Shown in pieces: positions 23,791 through 34,619 of a stretch of 64,000 nucleotides of DNA. Under the pieces are notes generated by a model. The model was not told the DNA's origin. It did no database searches and saw only the letters and a list, made by a program, of their open reading frames with translations. Both the position numbers and the translations under genes were made by a program. Position 1 is the first letter of the stretch, and every line of letters starts with the position of its first letter. Origin of the DNA: Agrypnia vestita (lineage: Eukaryota; Arthropoda; Insecta; Trichoptera; Phryganeidae); NCBI GenBank assembly GCA_016648135.1, contig JADDOH010023055.1, positions 1 through 64,000 of the forward strand, given 5' to 3'.

Positions 23791-24188
23791 GCTAAGTTCC
23801 GCTTAGCCTGTTGACGCGTATGTTCGAGGGATATCGCCCAACGAGAAGCCCGAGGCGCCGCCAAAGTATCAATTCATTCTCTCATCGACCGACGCCCGCG
23901 ATACCACGCTCAAACTCGCGCTCCGTATATTGTTGTATAACGCATTCTCCAACATGTAAAGTTTTGTGACTTCAATAAACCAACAAGTTAATTGTGAGTA
24001 CTGCTTTCTATTCATCCTGTTTCACATCCCGCTTAGCCTTGTCATGCACCTCCACGCGCATTCCACACACACGCCTTCAGCATTCACTCTACATGCATTA
24101 GACTGATTGTGCTTTTTGGCAGAGGTGCACAATCATACTGATTCCTTCGCGAATACACGCACATTACATCAAATCACATCCGCCATAC
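23790..24188 (+). mobile_element. candidate solo LTR in the intron of gene A
   Basis: It contains AATAAA (about 23,974) and ends next to CTGGTGACCCCGATTTGATG, which looks like the primer-binding region of Ty3/Gypsy elements. Sequence after 24,225 matches the gene B region (39,200 on), so foreign DNA ends near there. A 16-bp-arm palindrome (ATCAACAGGCTAAG...CTTAGCCTGTTGA) lies at about 23,782-23,815. The 5' end is not fixed and no second LTR was found. Confidence 0.45.
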
Positions 24189-24219
24189 TGGTGACCCCGA
24201 TTTGATGTACGATACAACC

Positions 24220-24800
24220 ATCTGCTAAAATATGATTAAATTTCATAAAATTTACAGTTGAAAACTATTATGAACTTTTGATACTGCGCGACTTATTCAA
24301 ATTTAATTTATATTAAAATCAGGGCATTCAACTATTCAGGGGACTGTTGTTCTTAAAAAAACCGGAGTTATCTCCATATTCTACAATTTATTTTACAATT
24401 ATAATATAGACACGTTATTCCCATACTAGCCGGCTTTTATATGTACCAAATTTTGCATTGAAAGAGATAATGCACAAACGCTCTGCGTGTAGACAGAAAA
24501 ATCAGGTAATTTGAAGGCACGGTGACTAAAATAACATACTCATTCTTACAATAGTGTACGATACTCTGTCCCTTTTTCCCCGGGACTATTTTTTTCGGCG
24601 TAGCATAGAGCCCGATCACAAAGAAGGTCCGTTCGATAACGAATACAAGTAAGACCTTTCTTTTAAGTTGCCAAGATTTCACGCTTGTAACGTATCTACA
24701 GTTTATTATATCATTGCTTGAGACCATAGAAAATAAACGTTTGATGGGTGAAAAAGCGAAGCATAGATAATGAATTATTTTTAAAAATGTTTTGTAAGTC
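24220..24800. repeat. block shared with the gene B upstream region
   Basis: 24,220-24,650 matches 39,205-39,350 plus 40,095-40,340 in the same orientation (for example CACGTTA(T/C)TCCCA, AAACGCTCTGCGTGTAGACAG, CACGGTGACTAAAATAACAT). It is evidence that genes A and B arose by segmental duplication that included introns. Confidence 0.75.
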
Positions 24801-24902
24801 ATATATTAATATAATTTGACTTTATTCATGTAATCAGGAGCCTTTATTACGCCAAGGAAAAAAATGAACAAAATCGAAGTTCTTTAAAAATGTCCTTAGG
24901 TT

Positions 24903-25055
24903 TTCTGTGTATAGTTTTCTGGGATATTCTGCCATGTATATGTGACCTCTCTGGCCAACATCAGCCCTGATGATGGACCCTGCAATGGGATCCGAAACGT
25001 TGGCCAGAGAGGTCACATATACACGGCAGAAAATCCCAGAAAACTATACACAGAA
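24903..25055 (+). ncRNA. palindrome-embedded hammerhead-ribozyme-like motif (copy 2, core intact)
   Basis: Arms of about 57 bp at 24,903-24,959 and 24,999-25,055 are nearly perfect inverted repeats (one indel and a few mismatches). The centre has CTGATGA at 24,967, a stem-II pair GGACCC/GGGATCC with one bulged base around TGCAAT, then GAAAC at 24,994, the two conserved strands of a hammerhead catalytic core. A short stem I is possible (GCC before CTGATGA, GGC at 25,002). The putative cleavage triplet is less clear (GTT where GTC is expected). Type I hammerheads are known in Penelope-like retroelements, which are present here. Activity is unproven. Confidence 0.55.
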
Positions 25056-25449
25056 GTTCTTTAATATTGTCAACATTTTCCGATTTAAATAATGAAATAT
25101 TATACAGTAGCTTTAAGTGTTAGACAAGTTATTATTATGTATGATTGTAAACTATTGCCATTAAATCAATCCATTCAACTATTACCATAAAATAAACCCT
25201 CGGAAAGTACTGGATCGAAAATGTAAAGTACAATTATACCCAAAAGGTACGCGGTTTTTTTTAAATAATGTCATTTAAAGCATACTTCGGGCTACATGCC
25301 AGTTTATTGTCTATAGCATCTGTCACTCGAAATGTGCCCTGGTTTTAGATTTAGTAAATCTGACTTTTTTATTTTCATTCATCTTTAACAGCCGCATCAG
25401 GTGCGTCACACATCTCTAATGACAAATCGATAATGAACCAACGACTCAC

Positions 25450-25606
25450 CGGCGCGCTGGTCGGCCCTCCTGGAGTACTCCGCGCACTCCTGCTTGATGT
25501 CAGGACAGGATATGTCCACATCAGTGTAGAGCTCTTCATCGCCGCTTTTAGCTGGAGACCCTGGCTCGGGCTTGATCGTAGGAGCATCGCGGTCAGTGCG
25601 GTTCAT
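25450..25606 (-). CDS. zinc-finger gene A, first coding exon (type I)
   Basis: ATG at 25,606 (M-N-R-T-D-R-D) opens a 52-codon acidic exon: P-T-I-K-P-E-P-G, then D-E-E-L-Y-T-D-V-D-I and D-I-K-Q-E-C-A-E-Y. I-K-Q-E fits the SUMO-acceptor consensus (hydrophobic-K-x-E) and I-K-P-E does too. It ends C-G-C-G-C-C-G before a strong GTGAGTCG donor; the terminal G completes the first codon of the finger exon at 23,152. A sister exon lies at 49,315-49,471 on plus. The similarity continues upstream of the ATG, so a slightly longer exon is possible, but no in-frame ATG is seen there. Confidence 0.75.
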
Positions 25607-25947
25607 GGTATAATACGGTTCCAATATCTTCCAACGAGCATGACACGCTATCAGCAAATGGTGATTATAGAATGACGGCCGACCATAGAAGCGGGTGGCG
25701 CATAGACAAATTATATTATTAATTCATCGATAGGTAGGACTATTAATATTGTGACGTTCCACCCTTCATTTGAACTTGATGGAGCTTAGAGAGGTATTAT
25801 TGGTAACACGGAGCCCCACGACTAGATCGGGAGGGCTTTCGGTCACGTCGAGACTCAGGCCGTCCGGGAGATCTCAGACTTGCGCGATCCCCGTGATCCG
25901 ACTACTCGACTCAATCTAAATTTGGTTACTGATATTGAGGAGCGAGT

Positions 25948-26160
25948 GGAGGGATTGATGAATTAAACAAATTATCTACCCGACAATTAATTACCTAACC
26001 GAGGGATTGATGAATTAAACAAATTATCTACCCAACAATTAATTACCCAACCGAGGGATTGATGAATTAAACAAATTATCTACCCAACAATTAATTACCC
26101 AACCGAGGGATTGATGAATTAAACAAATTATCTACCCAACAATTAATTACCCAACCGAGT
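25948..26160. repeat. 52-bp minisatellite, four copies
   Basis: Four nearly identical units of GAGGGATTGATGAATTAAAC...AACAATTAATTACCCAACC, the first with two substitutions. It directly precedes a LINE 3' fragment. Confidence 0.9.
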
Positions 26161-26164
26161 TTCT

Positions 26165-26580
26165 CCAGGGAATGCTTGGCTACAATAGTCTAGAGACTAG
26201 AAGGAGTGTGTATTTGATTACACATTTTTATCGATTGTTGCGCGGTACGATCGATAATCCTGAAATTATGCAGAGCATTGGTTTGTATGTTCCTGATAAT
26301 TACATTAGACATCGTCATCATAGATTGTTTCACATTCCAATATACAGGACCAACCTGCCGATGGTTATGTCTGTTGGAAGAGCCACAGCTACGCTGAACA
26401 AAATCGCTTTGGGTATTGATATATTCCATGTGTCTGAGGGAGTTTTCCGAAGCGGGATTCTCCTACACCTTTGACCAGATTTTATGTTATTTTTAATATA
26501 TTAAATATTTTTATTTTGTATATGTATGCCTGGAACACTTAGTTTGTAATGTACATATAATTAAATAAATTTAATTTAAT
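26165..26580 (+). mobile_element. 5'-truncated LINE, ORF2 C-terminus and 3' end
   Basis: The frame 26,172-26,474 reads L-E-T-R-R-S-V, F-Y-R-L-L-R-G-T-I-D, I-Y-R-T-N and D-I-F-H-V-S-E-G-V-F-R-S, the conserved C-terminal region after the RT in CR1/Jockey-group LINE ORF2 (R-R...L...G; C/Y-R-T-N; D-L-F...F). A stop at 26,472 is followed by an AT-rich 3' end with AATAAATTTAATTTAATT near 26,565. It is a dead 3' fragment. Confidence 0.75.
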
Positions 26581-28500
26581 TGAATCTACAATTGATTTCT
26601 ATTAAAGAAAAGTGACAAAAAACTTATACAGTGAAATTACAATACAGTTTTCTTAGCCTAAGAAAAAACAATTATGAAAATACACGAAGAGAAAAAAAAG
26701 AATAAAAATAACCTCAAAGTAAAAAAATAGACCATTCGTATACTGTGTGTGGAAAAGCACTCTAGACAGGATTGGCGGGCGAAAAAAAAGTCTTAAGCTT
26801 GGAGTGAATCAATCTGATTGCGGAGTACGTGGCGGACGTCTCCTTCTTCGTGCTGCTTTCTGGTGGGTGGCGACGTCCCCGTGCTGCTGATTTCCCTGTG
26901 GATGCAGGCTTCGTGGGCGGTGCTCACGGCAGGGAGTGGCGCTCGTACAGTCGTCGGCGGGGCGTCACTGGGCATCGCGGCGGTAACACCGATACTGAGC
27001 GTCTCGGCTCTGATACGGCGGACACGACCGTTCGGACCCAACTTCTTCTGGAGCCACCGATGCAATTGGTCCTACTATTTGTACGGGCAGGGCTAGAATC
27101 CTCAGGTCCTCTACTCCCTTCGACCTCAACTTCAACTACTCTTCTGAGGCCAGCTTCGCCTTATATATGTTTTCTGCTGATCCAGGGTGTGGCCGCTGGT
27201 GGTCTGGGGACATATCAGCTCCAGCTCCTCGTTGCCTGCGAGCGTGTTGTCCTTCGCTGATTGGTTCGTTTCGGGTCCACACTCATCGTCTATCAGGACC
27301 TTCAGCTCTCCCTGTTTCCCCGTTGACGCCATTGGCCGCGGGTATCTCCCCTGATGTTACCACGCATCCCATTGCCTTTTCATTCTGCAGCCCGCCGGCC
27401 GTATCTCTCTGGCCATGTAGGCCTAATCCCATTGTTCTGTCATTTTTTTATACTCTTGTCGCTGTCTTTGCACTAAGCCAGTTGACAATTCTACTGTCAC
27501 TATTTTTCCGAATCACAAAATACAGTATCATATACACAATTTGCATCAACATCAATTATCTCTAACAAAATGCTTACTTATAACATTCAAGATCATACTT
27601 AAAACAGGCGATTAACTATATCATTAAAGATTATTTATAAAGAATTAACCCTTCCGTAACCATGTAGTAACACAGGTCTACCGAGTCCATAATATTTCCG
27701 TTAATACGCCAAGTATAATTTTATTATTATTATTATTCAAATTTTAGCTATTCCTACATTAAACATTTTAATATAATATAAGCTATTGAAAAAAATATAT
27801 ATATAAACAGAATCGAGTAAGAAAGAAATAGTCAAAAAGTTGGCTTGCCGCGAGTGTGTCTGGACGGCTTGTATGTGCACTCAGTAACTTGCCGGCGCGT
27901 GAGTCAAATCGCGGCGTGTGAAGAACAAAGCGATTCACTCGTACTAAAAATTATAATTGCGTCTCTCTCTGGAAAGGAGACAGAACAATAACATTCATGG
28001 TTGTCACCACAAGTCATTAGTAATATAGCATAGGCTGATAGTCCGACGCGTGTTTTATCGATAATCATGACGCATCATAATTTGACTGACGAAGAAATTT
28101 TAAAACCTGCCAAACAAAGTCATGTTAGGGTTTGTCACCTACGTTACCTACATCTCTAACCATAATTAATGTTATCCTAACCGTAGGCCTGCCTAGAATT
28201 GGAATAACATATACTTAAATGCGCAATCTGGCCCATATCATTGAATTTTCGCGCTCTTAATATCTGCTGTTCTATAATATAGTCATAATTACGCCATTTA
28301 TATGATTAAATACGTTGTATCACGAAGATCCTCTGAATTATATGTTTACCCCATGTGTGGGGGACATCTAGGTTCCCTTGCGCGCCTCCCAGTATGTCCC
28401 GCGCTTTCTAAAATGTCTCTTTTATTTATCGCAGACAATGGTAAGTTCATTGCGGATGATGCGACCCGACCTACATGTGACGTTCCGCATCGCGTAACAT
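26581..28500. other. non-coding, with a GC-rich patch of unknown origin
   Basis: 26,790-27,440 is markedly GC-richer than its surroundings and has short open frames on both strands (Arg/Pro/Ser-rich on minus), which suggests a decayed retroelement, but no motif is diagnostic. 27,440-28,500 is AT-rich with a short ATT run near 27,720. Confidence 0.4.
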
Positions 28501-28505
28501 AACTA

Positions 28506-29035
28506 CGACATTGATAAATGTGGAACTTTTATGACGGAACGCAAGCTGTACTTTTTCCAGAATGCTAGTTTCGAATATTCCCATTGAATTCCCTCGCGTT
28601 TGGTCAAAATCGAAAAGTTTGTGAAAAATACCTATCGTAAACTTTGAAACTTCGACATCGATAAATTTAGAACTCTTTTGACGCAACGCATGCTGTACTT
28701 CGTCCAGAATGCAAGAATCGAATATTACCCTTAAATTCCCTTGCGTTCGGTCAAAATCGATAATTTGTGAAAAATACCTATCGCAAACTTTTTAACTTCG
28801 ACATTGATAATGTGAAACTTTTTTGACGGAACGCAAGCTGTACTTTGTCCAGAATGCAAGTATCGAATATTCCCATTGAATTCCCTCGCATTTGGTCAAA
28901 ATCGACAAGATTGTGAAAAATACCTTTCGCAAAATTTGTAACTTCGACATCGATAAATGTAAAACTTTTTTGATGCAACGCAAGCTGTACTTCGTCCAGA
29001 ATGCAAGAATTGAATATTTCCGTTTAATTCCATTG
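28506..29035. repeat. 146-bp satellite-like tandem repeat, about 3.6 copies
   Basis: Units start at 28,506, 28,653, 28,799 and 28,945 (CGACAT(T/C)GATAA), spacing 147, 146 and 146 bp. Shared parts include ACTTTTTTGACG(G/C)AACGC, GCTGTACTT.GTCCAGAATG, TCGAATATT and GTCAAAATCGA. Divergence between units is moderate. Short ORFs here are by-products of the repeat. Confidence 0.9.
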
Positions 29036-29519
29036 ATGAGGTCGCTGCGCACATTGCGTCGCATAATCTGCGCGGATTTTTCGAGCTTTAACCTTCCCTA
29101 TCACGGAGACCTTCGAAAATGTCAATTTCCTAAAACTCTATTTCATTTCCATCCTGGTTGGTTGACATTAGGCCTTTGATGCTTCATTCTTTTGTTTATC
29201 GCGGGGGGTTAGGCCAGTTGAACGATGTCTCGTATCATAAAACTATCCATTCTTTAGTGTCCACCCGCGTCTTCGAGTTCAGCAAATGTCCATTGTCTAC
29301 ATTTCTTAATGGGGTTGTGTTTTTCGGAGAAATCGTTCTTTCGAGGTGTTTACGAAACAATTGACGGTAACGTATTGCTTTAGAAAGAAAAGGCCGGCCT
29401 GGCTTGTAAGCCGCCGACGTTTGAACGTTTCTCCCTTCGTATTGCCATATGTGAAAATAATAACGCGGTTCGCGGCATAAACCGGCGTTTCACATTCATT
29501 AAATAAAAATATATTACGT
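29036..29519. other. no recognisable feature
   Basis: Moderate GC and no ORF of known family. It lies between the satellite and a candidate LTR. Confidence 0.45.
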
Positions 29520-30234
29520 TGTGTTATGGTTTGGTGGCAATGCAGTCGTGGGGGCGTTCCACGGGTTTGTGCCCCCGAATACTCGCCTGCTACGGCCCAT
29601 CGGGGGAAATTATGAAAACAATACGACTATTAAAAGCAATTTGCAAAAACACTTCAACAAATATTTTTGGGAACAATAATCTCCAAATTCAAATACTCTA
29701 GAATAAATAATTGTGGCGGTCAAAGACGCATGCATATACACGAGTAAGGAGGTACCGAGTACATCAGCACCTACACACGAAAAGCCGTCGCTCTCGGTAC
29801 AACGGTCGAAATCAGAACGCTGAATTCGGGAAAGAACGACAATGGAAGCGAGGGCAACGAACGAGGACAAAGGCGAGAATTGCTAGAGGGCATGATGAGC
29901 GGATAAACTCACATTGCTGACCAGACTAAATATTACACACACGAGCGGCCGAGTAAGACGAAGTCATAATACGCCGAGTCCTTTGTCCACAACAACTATA
30001 AAAACGGTAGGCTCCAGAGCAGACTATATCACTTCCCTAGTGAACGGCTCGTATAGCGGAAGCCCTCGCCGTCATACCTTCGAACGTCACGCTTTCACTT
30101 ATAACCTTCGTACCTACTGTATTCTTTAAAACTTTTACTTTTGCAATTCAATAAATTCTGTAAAACCATCGCGACTTTACATCATCAACAACGCATCAAC
30201 TCATCCTAAACCGGAGGGCTCTTGCACCTCCACA
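29520..30234 (+). mobile_element. candidate LTR (solo or 5') of a Ty3/Gypsy-type element
   Basis: It has a TATAAAA (about 29,997), AATAAA near 30,151, and ends ...CACA followed by TTGGTGTCCCCCGACGTGAG, a layout very like the LTR-primer-binding-site junction of Gypsy elements. The left end (TGTTATGG near 29,522) is tentative. No gag follows; 30,290 on is the local intron repeat, so this is probably a solo LTR. Confidence 0.45.
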
Positions 30235-30289
30235 TTGGTGTCCCCCGACGTGAGTCGGGATCCACGTAATAAGTAAAGATTTTTTCTCA

Positions 30290-30600
30290 GCTACGTTCAT
30301 TATACTGCATGCCAATCCGCCGCGCCGCGCCGCGCCGGTGCGGCGTAATACAGGATCGTGGATATAGTTGACGTGAAAGATAATGAACGGGCCCTCTTAT
30401 GGTAAACGTGATATTTTCTATGGGCATCTATGGCGTGAAGTATTAAAAATGCATCATTTTTAACTTAAAAAACAGATTTTAAACTTGCTAGCGCCAAAAT
30501 TTGACATCATTTATGTAAGCAGGACCCTTAATTATGCCAGGGAAAAAAATTAACGAAATTGGTGTTTCGCTGCCAATCCTAACTATAGGCACATTTTACA
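30290..30600 (+). repeat. GC-rich-core repeat shared with gene B and C regions (copy 1)
   Basis: CAATCCGCCGCGCCGCGCCG, TAATACAGGATCGTGGA, GGGCCCTCTTATGGTAAACG, TATGGGCATCTATGG and GCCAGGGAAAAAAATTAACG occur in this order. The same order recurs at 40,965-41,215 (plus) and, reversed and split by a MITE, at 49,795-50,040 and 50,793-50,850. It is part of the local segmental duplication or an old interspersed repeat. Confidence 0.75.
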
Positions 30601-31799
30601 TTTTCAGTGCCAGTCACTACGGAAGTGTAAAAAAAGTATAATAATTTCATTTACAATGAAGTCGCCTGGACTATCGTTTATTTGTTTGTGCTGTCTCTAT
30701 TGCTATCATTGCGCTTCTGTGTATCGATCACTAGTAATTCACAATTTCAATGTATCAATGCTAAGAGCCTGAGCTCTCTTTCTGGGGTCCTATCAAGTAT
30801 GTTTACATTTCAGCTCAAGTATTTAATGTCACTTTGGATACGGCTCGGAAGGAGGCTAATTATGCTAACAATATATGCTATAGACCAGCGATGACCCGCG
30901 GGTCAGAGAATGACCCACGCATTGATTTTTATAAACTTATTTTTTATCCTAAATGTTAAAACAGACAATGAAAAATAAAAAATAATGTCGACTTTATAAA
31001 AAAAAAAACCCATAAAAACCAAGTTTTTATTATACTCCCTTTCTTTGTAAAATATAACAACAATTAAAGACGAATTAAAACATATAAAATAACACTAAAC
31101 TTACAGTAATTTAATATATTTCTAAAATGTCAGATATTTTGAGCTTTGACAAGACACTTCATGCTTTGAAGATTAAATTCTAAAAACATTTGTCAGTCAA
31201 TTTAGATTTTCGACATTCGTAGTGAAGTACCTATTATGTATACTGACGGAGTAATTCAAATTTAGAAAATATTCTGCGACGTTATCGGGCCGCCGTTGCT
31301 AGTAATCAAACTTTTCTAATGATTCCAATTTGAAAAAACCAATAAAATTTCTAAAAATCCGAAATTATACTTTAATTATTTAATTTTTTAACTAAAATTT
31401 GACAGATCTTCTTGATCGTCGCCACGAGTCTACTTGCCAAGTTTCAGCTCGATTGGATCACGGTAAATGGGTTAAAAATCGATCCAAAGTTTTTTCACCC
31501 GGCAAGCCGGCAAGCAAGCAGACGCCACGAGTTAAAAGAAAGGAAATAAAAATATTTCCAACTGGACATTTGCTAACTGATTTTCTATCTATGAGTGAGA
31601 ACCAAAAAAATAAGTAGTCATATTTTCAAAATTGAATATTTTTAGGATTTTTTCTTAAATATGCACAAATAACTACTTATATTTATTAACAATGGTATAA
31701 ATTAACTGCCAAAAGTAAGTGGTTTACAATTTCTAACAATTAATTAATAATCTCATCCTTCTTTAAAAATAGGGTGGTTTTACACCCGTTACACACCAA
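30601..31799. other. no recognisable feature
   Basis: AT-rich. Short ORFs (30,682; 31,399) show no family resemblance. I see nothing else. Confidence 0.45.
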
Positions 31800-31939
31800 G
31801 GCCCGGTTGTTTCAAGTTCGATCAAAGTAAGCGGTCGATCAAAGCGTAGATTTTTACGAAAACGGATCGTCTGATTGGTGGAGAACGTAAAAATCAATAC
31901 TTTAAAAGAAAGCTTACTTTGATCGAACTTGAAACAACC
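31800..31939. mobile_element. Harbinger-type MITE, short palindromic family (copy 1)
   Basis: It opens GGCCCGGTTGTTTCAAGTTC and closes with the complement of that arm, lacking only the outermost CGGGCC. The interior (TAGATTTTTACGAAAACGGA, TGATTGGTGGAGAACGTAAA) is the same as in the complete copy at 61,951-62,078. Ends eroded on the right. Confidence 0.8.
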
Positions 31940-32839
31940 TAAGTGGGTTATGTAATTCATTATAGCTCTTAAGGGTTGATTTGACAGAGGGGCTGAGTGA
32001 GATTTAACTAATTCATAAATATCTTGTTTCAATCTTTCTCTCGTTTATATGAAGTTTACGAGTTCTAAATTTCTTTTTACAGAGGTTTTGAAAAAAATTT
32101 GTTCTCCTCCCGTAAAAGATAAAAAGTTCTGGTTTTCACCGAAATAAAGTAGTCACAACATCTTTATAGAAAATATGTGGAACTGATTTAAAAATGTTAT
32201 ACCATGACTTAACTGAAATAACGTGGAAATTGTTGTGTTTTAACTACGGTTAGAAGAGTTTTCAGCCATGAAGGAATAAAGTTACAACAATTTCAATTGT
32301 TGTTTATTTTGAGGTGGAATTTTCCAGCGTAGAATATAACAGCCCTTCTCCATGCATTGGTGTGGGGCTTTCCTCTAACATTTGCTGAATAGTCTACAGA
32401 ACCAAAAGAGAACTAAGTACCAGACTAGGAAATGTGATTATTACAAAAAAATAATTGTGTCTACACTCACATTTATTGATTACTTATTATATGATTATTA
32501 TACAAGGAATTCGAATAAACAGCTATTACAAACATAGTCAATAGAATAATAAGTAAATATGTTTAAATTTATAAAGCTTAAGAATACATCAATAACAGAA
32601 ATTCTGAAAGTATCTACATAGAATTAAAGTAATAATTAAATTGTGTTATAACGAAAAAAATACATAGACTAGATTCAATTAGAAAAAGTAGTCTTTATTC
32701 TAGCTTCTTCTTCTTCGCTCTTCTCAGAGACACTGAATTTGTAATTTTAGGAGACAGATGAGATTGATCGTCGCAAGTATCAAAATTAGTAAAGGTAATT
32801 CACGTATTCTTTCAGTTTCAACATGTAGTTGTTTACGTT
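31940..32839. other. no recognisable feature
   Basis: AT-rich. I see no coding region or clear repeat here. Confidence 0.45.
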
Positions 32840-33190
32840 AAGGACAACAATAGGTCTTCTTGGTTGAGTGCTGGGGAGTGCCCTGGGAGATAAACATCCC
32901 AAAAGACCAGACATATATATTGAAATACCAGATGACATCTCCGAGAACGATAATAAGACAAGGCTTTATGCAGTGGAGGTGGGAGGGAGAGGACTGCCAG
33001 CCAAGTCAGTTTATACCTTTCTCAAGGATCTAGGACTAAACAGATCGCAGATAAATGAATTCTCGTAAAGGATGACAAAGACGATGGTATCTGGTTACAA
33101 AGATCCGTGGAACAAAATACTCGGAAGACTCCTAATGCCTCTGAACATCCATAAAATATTAAAAAGAAGCAAAAACTTTCCGGTGGGACA
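32840..33190 (+). mobile_element. non-LTR element fragment, possible restriction-like endonuclease region
   Basis: The frame reads K-R-P-D-I-Y-I-E, then Y-A-V-E-V-G-G-R-G-L-P-A-K-S-V-Y and L-K-D-L-G-L. P-D...(D/E)-x-x plus V-E-V-G-x-R-G resembles the C-terminal restriction-like endonuclease region found in early-branching non-LTR elements. After a stop at about 33,066 a second frame resembles the tail (K-M-T-K-T-M-V-S, P-W-N-K-I). Only this fragment is left. Confidence 0.45.
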
Positions 33191-33299
33191 TTAAAATTAT
33201 GAATATGGTGGTGACCCCTGTATTAACGCCGTTTTGTTTTGTGTGTTGTTGCTGGCCGGTTTCATATTCAATAATATTCCAACAATATTTCAATGCACC

Positions 33300-33390
33300 A
33301 GTGGACGTGCTGATTATTCCTGATGATGGACCCTGAAAATGGATCCAAAACGTCGGCCAGAAAGGTAGTCTTTATATACCATGAACAGAT
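33300..33390 (+). repeat. hammerhead-like core, decayed (copy 3)
   Basis: CTGATGA at 33,320 is followed by TGGACCCTGAAAATGGATCC and AAAAC where GAAAC is expected, then GTCGGCCAGAAAGG. This copy retains the GTC cleavage triplet but has lost the catalytic G of GAAA. No flanking palindrome is visible. Confidence 0.6.
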
Positions 33391-34619
33391 CTATCGGCTC
33401 AGAAACCACCAAACGCTCTATCGGTAAGTCTCGTATGTGTTCTGGAGAACTCAGGCGTTAATTTGCATTTCGAATATTATGTGTGTGTTTTATAAGTATA
33501 ATTGTGTAATAATCGACCGGGAATTATCTAACCTGGATGACAGGCAGATCGAGTATACTATTGCATTAAAAAATAAGTTAGAAATGGATATTGCGTGGTG
33601 TTGCGCAATCCTAGCGCTAAGTTCTTATTATGTACTGTCGGCCGTATTACGTGGATACCAGCTTATACTTAGAACGCCCTAGGCTGTAGCCCGCACGTGG
33701 TATTCTTAATTCCAGATATTCCGTTATAATCTAGACTTCGCGCTCGACCAAGGGATTCGTCCTCAGGTTCTAATACATGACAAGAGTAACCAGGGGGCAT
33801 CGTCCTAAACGGAAATCTACGTAAACATGTCTATTCATGCGCCACCTCTACCGCGGTGCTAAGAGATGACGCGTGCGTTCTCTCAATAGAAAGCAATAAT
33901 TCTTAACATTTAATAATAAGTACACCTAAGACTAATATATGTATAAGAAGAATAATATATGTAATATATGTAGGCAGTCTAGTTAGAATGTTCAATTGAT
34001 CGTCATATTTGAGTCCGGCTCAAGTTGCGCGTTAATAATATTATGTGAATTTCACCTCGTATGAATACAATGGCTTTTTATTCTGCTACGCTCCTCAAAG
34101 TGCTTGGGTAACCACGTCACATCGAGGAGTCCTACATAACAACCACTAGACAAGATTACTGGCCAAATTATAGGTTGGACTATACGTAAACATAATTCAA
34201 TCACAGTTCAATTCGGTAGCTTCGGGTTGTTAAATTCATTCAGTTAATAAAGTCACACGTAAATAAATTTTAAGCATAGATTTAAGCTTGCAAACGCAGA
34301 TCTCAAAGAGACTTTTAATAAATGAACTTAAAGTAAAATCATGTAAGCTCTTAAGCTTCTTCTAAAGCCTTCTCTCTCTTTTAAACTTTCGATTTAAACT
34401 TTAAAAAAAAGCATCACCTATCCCCCGTTATATACATCAAACGTTACAATACGCAGGCAGTTTAAAGATCTGTGAAGACTGTCACAGAAATATCAGAAGA
34501 ATAATCTTCGAAAAAAGCTAGAGAAAAAAGAAAGTAAGCGATTATAACTAAAATAGAACTGTGCGCTACAATTCCACAAATTCAGAGCAATAACGATTTT
34601 GTTGCTAAATATTTAGACG
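33391..34619. other. no recognisable feature
   Basis: Mixed composition with short ORFs only. I could not link it to any repeat in the window. Confidence 0.45.

Noticed and set aside
23785..23815. CAGGCTAAG...CTTAGCCTG palindrome as a transcription terminator
   Set aside because: Rho-independent terminators do not apply in a eukaryotic nuclear genome; it sits at the edge of a candidate LTR.
26793..27565. GC-rich ORFs as a host exon
   Set aside because: Open on both strands with biased composition and no splice sites or domain; left as an unidentified patch.
29610..29920. Short overlapping ORFs in the candidate LTR
   Set aside because: No motif, no conserved partner, and inside a region with LTR signals.
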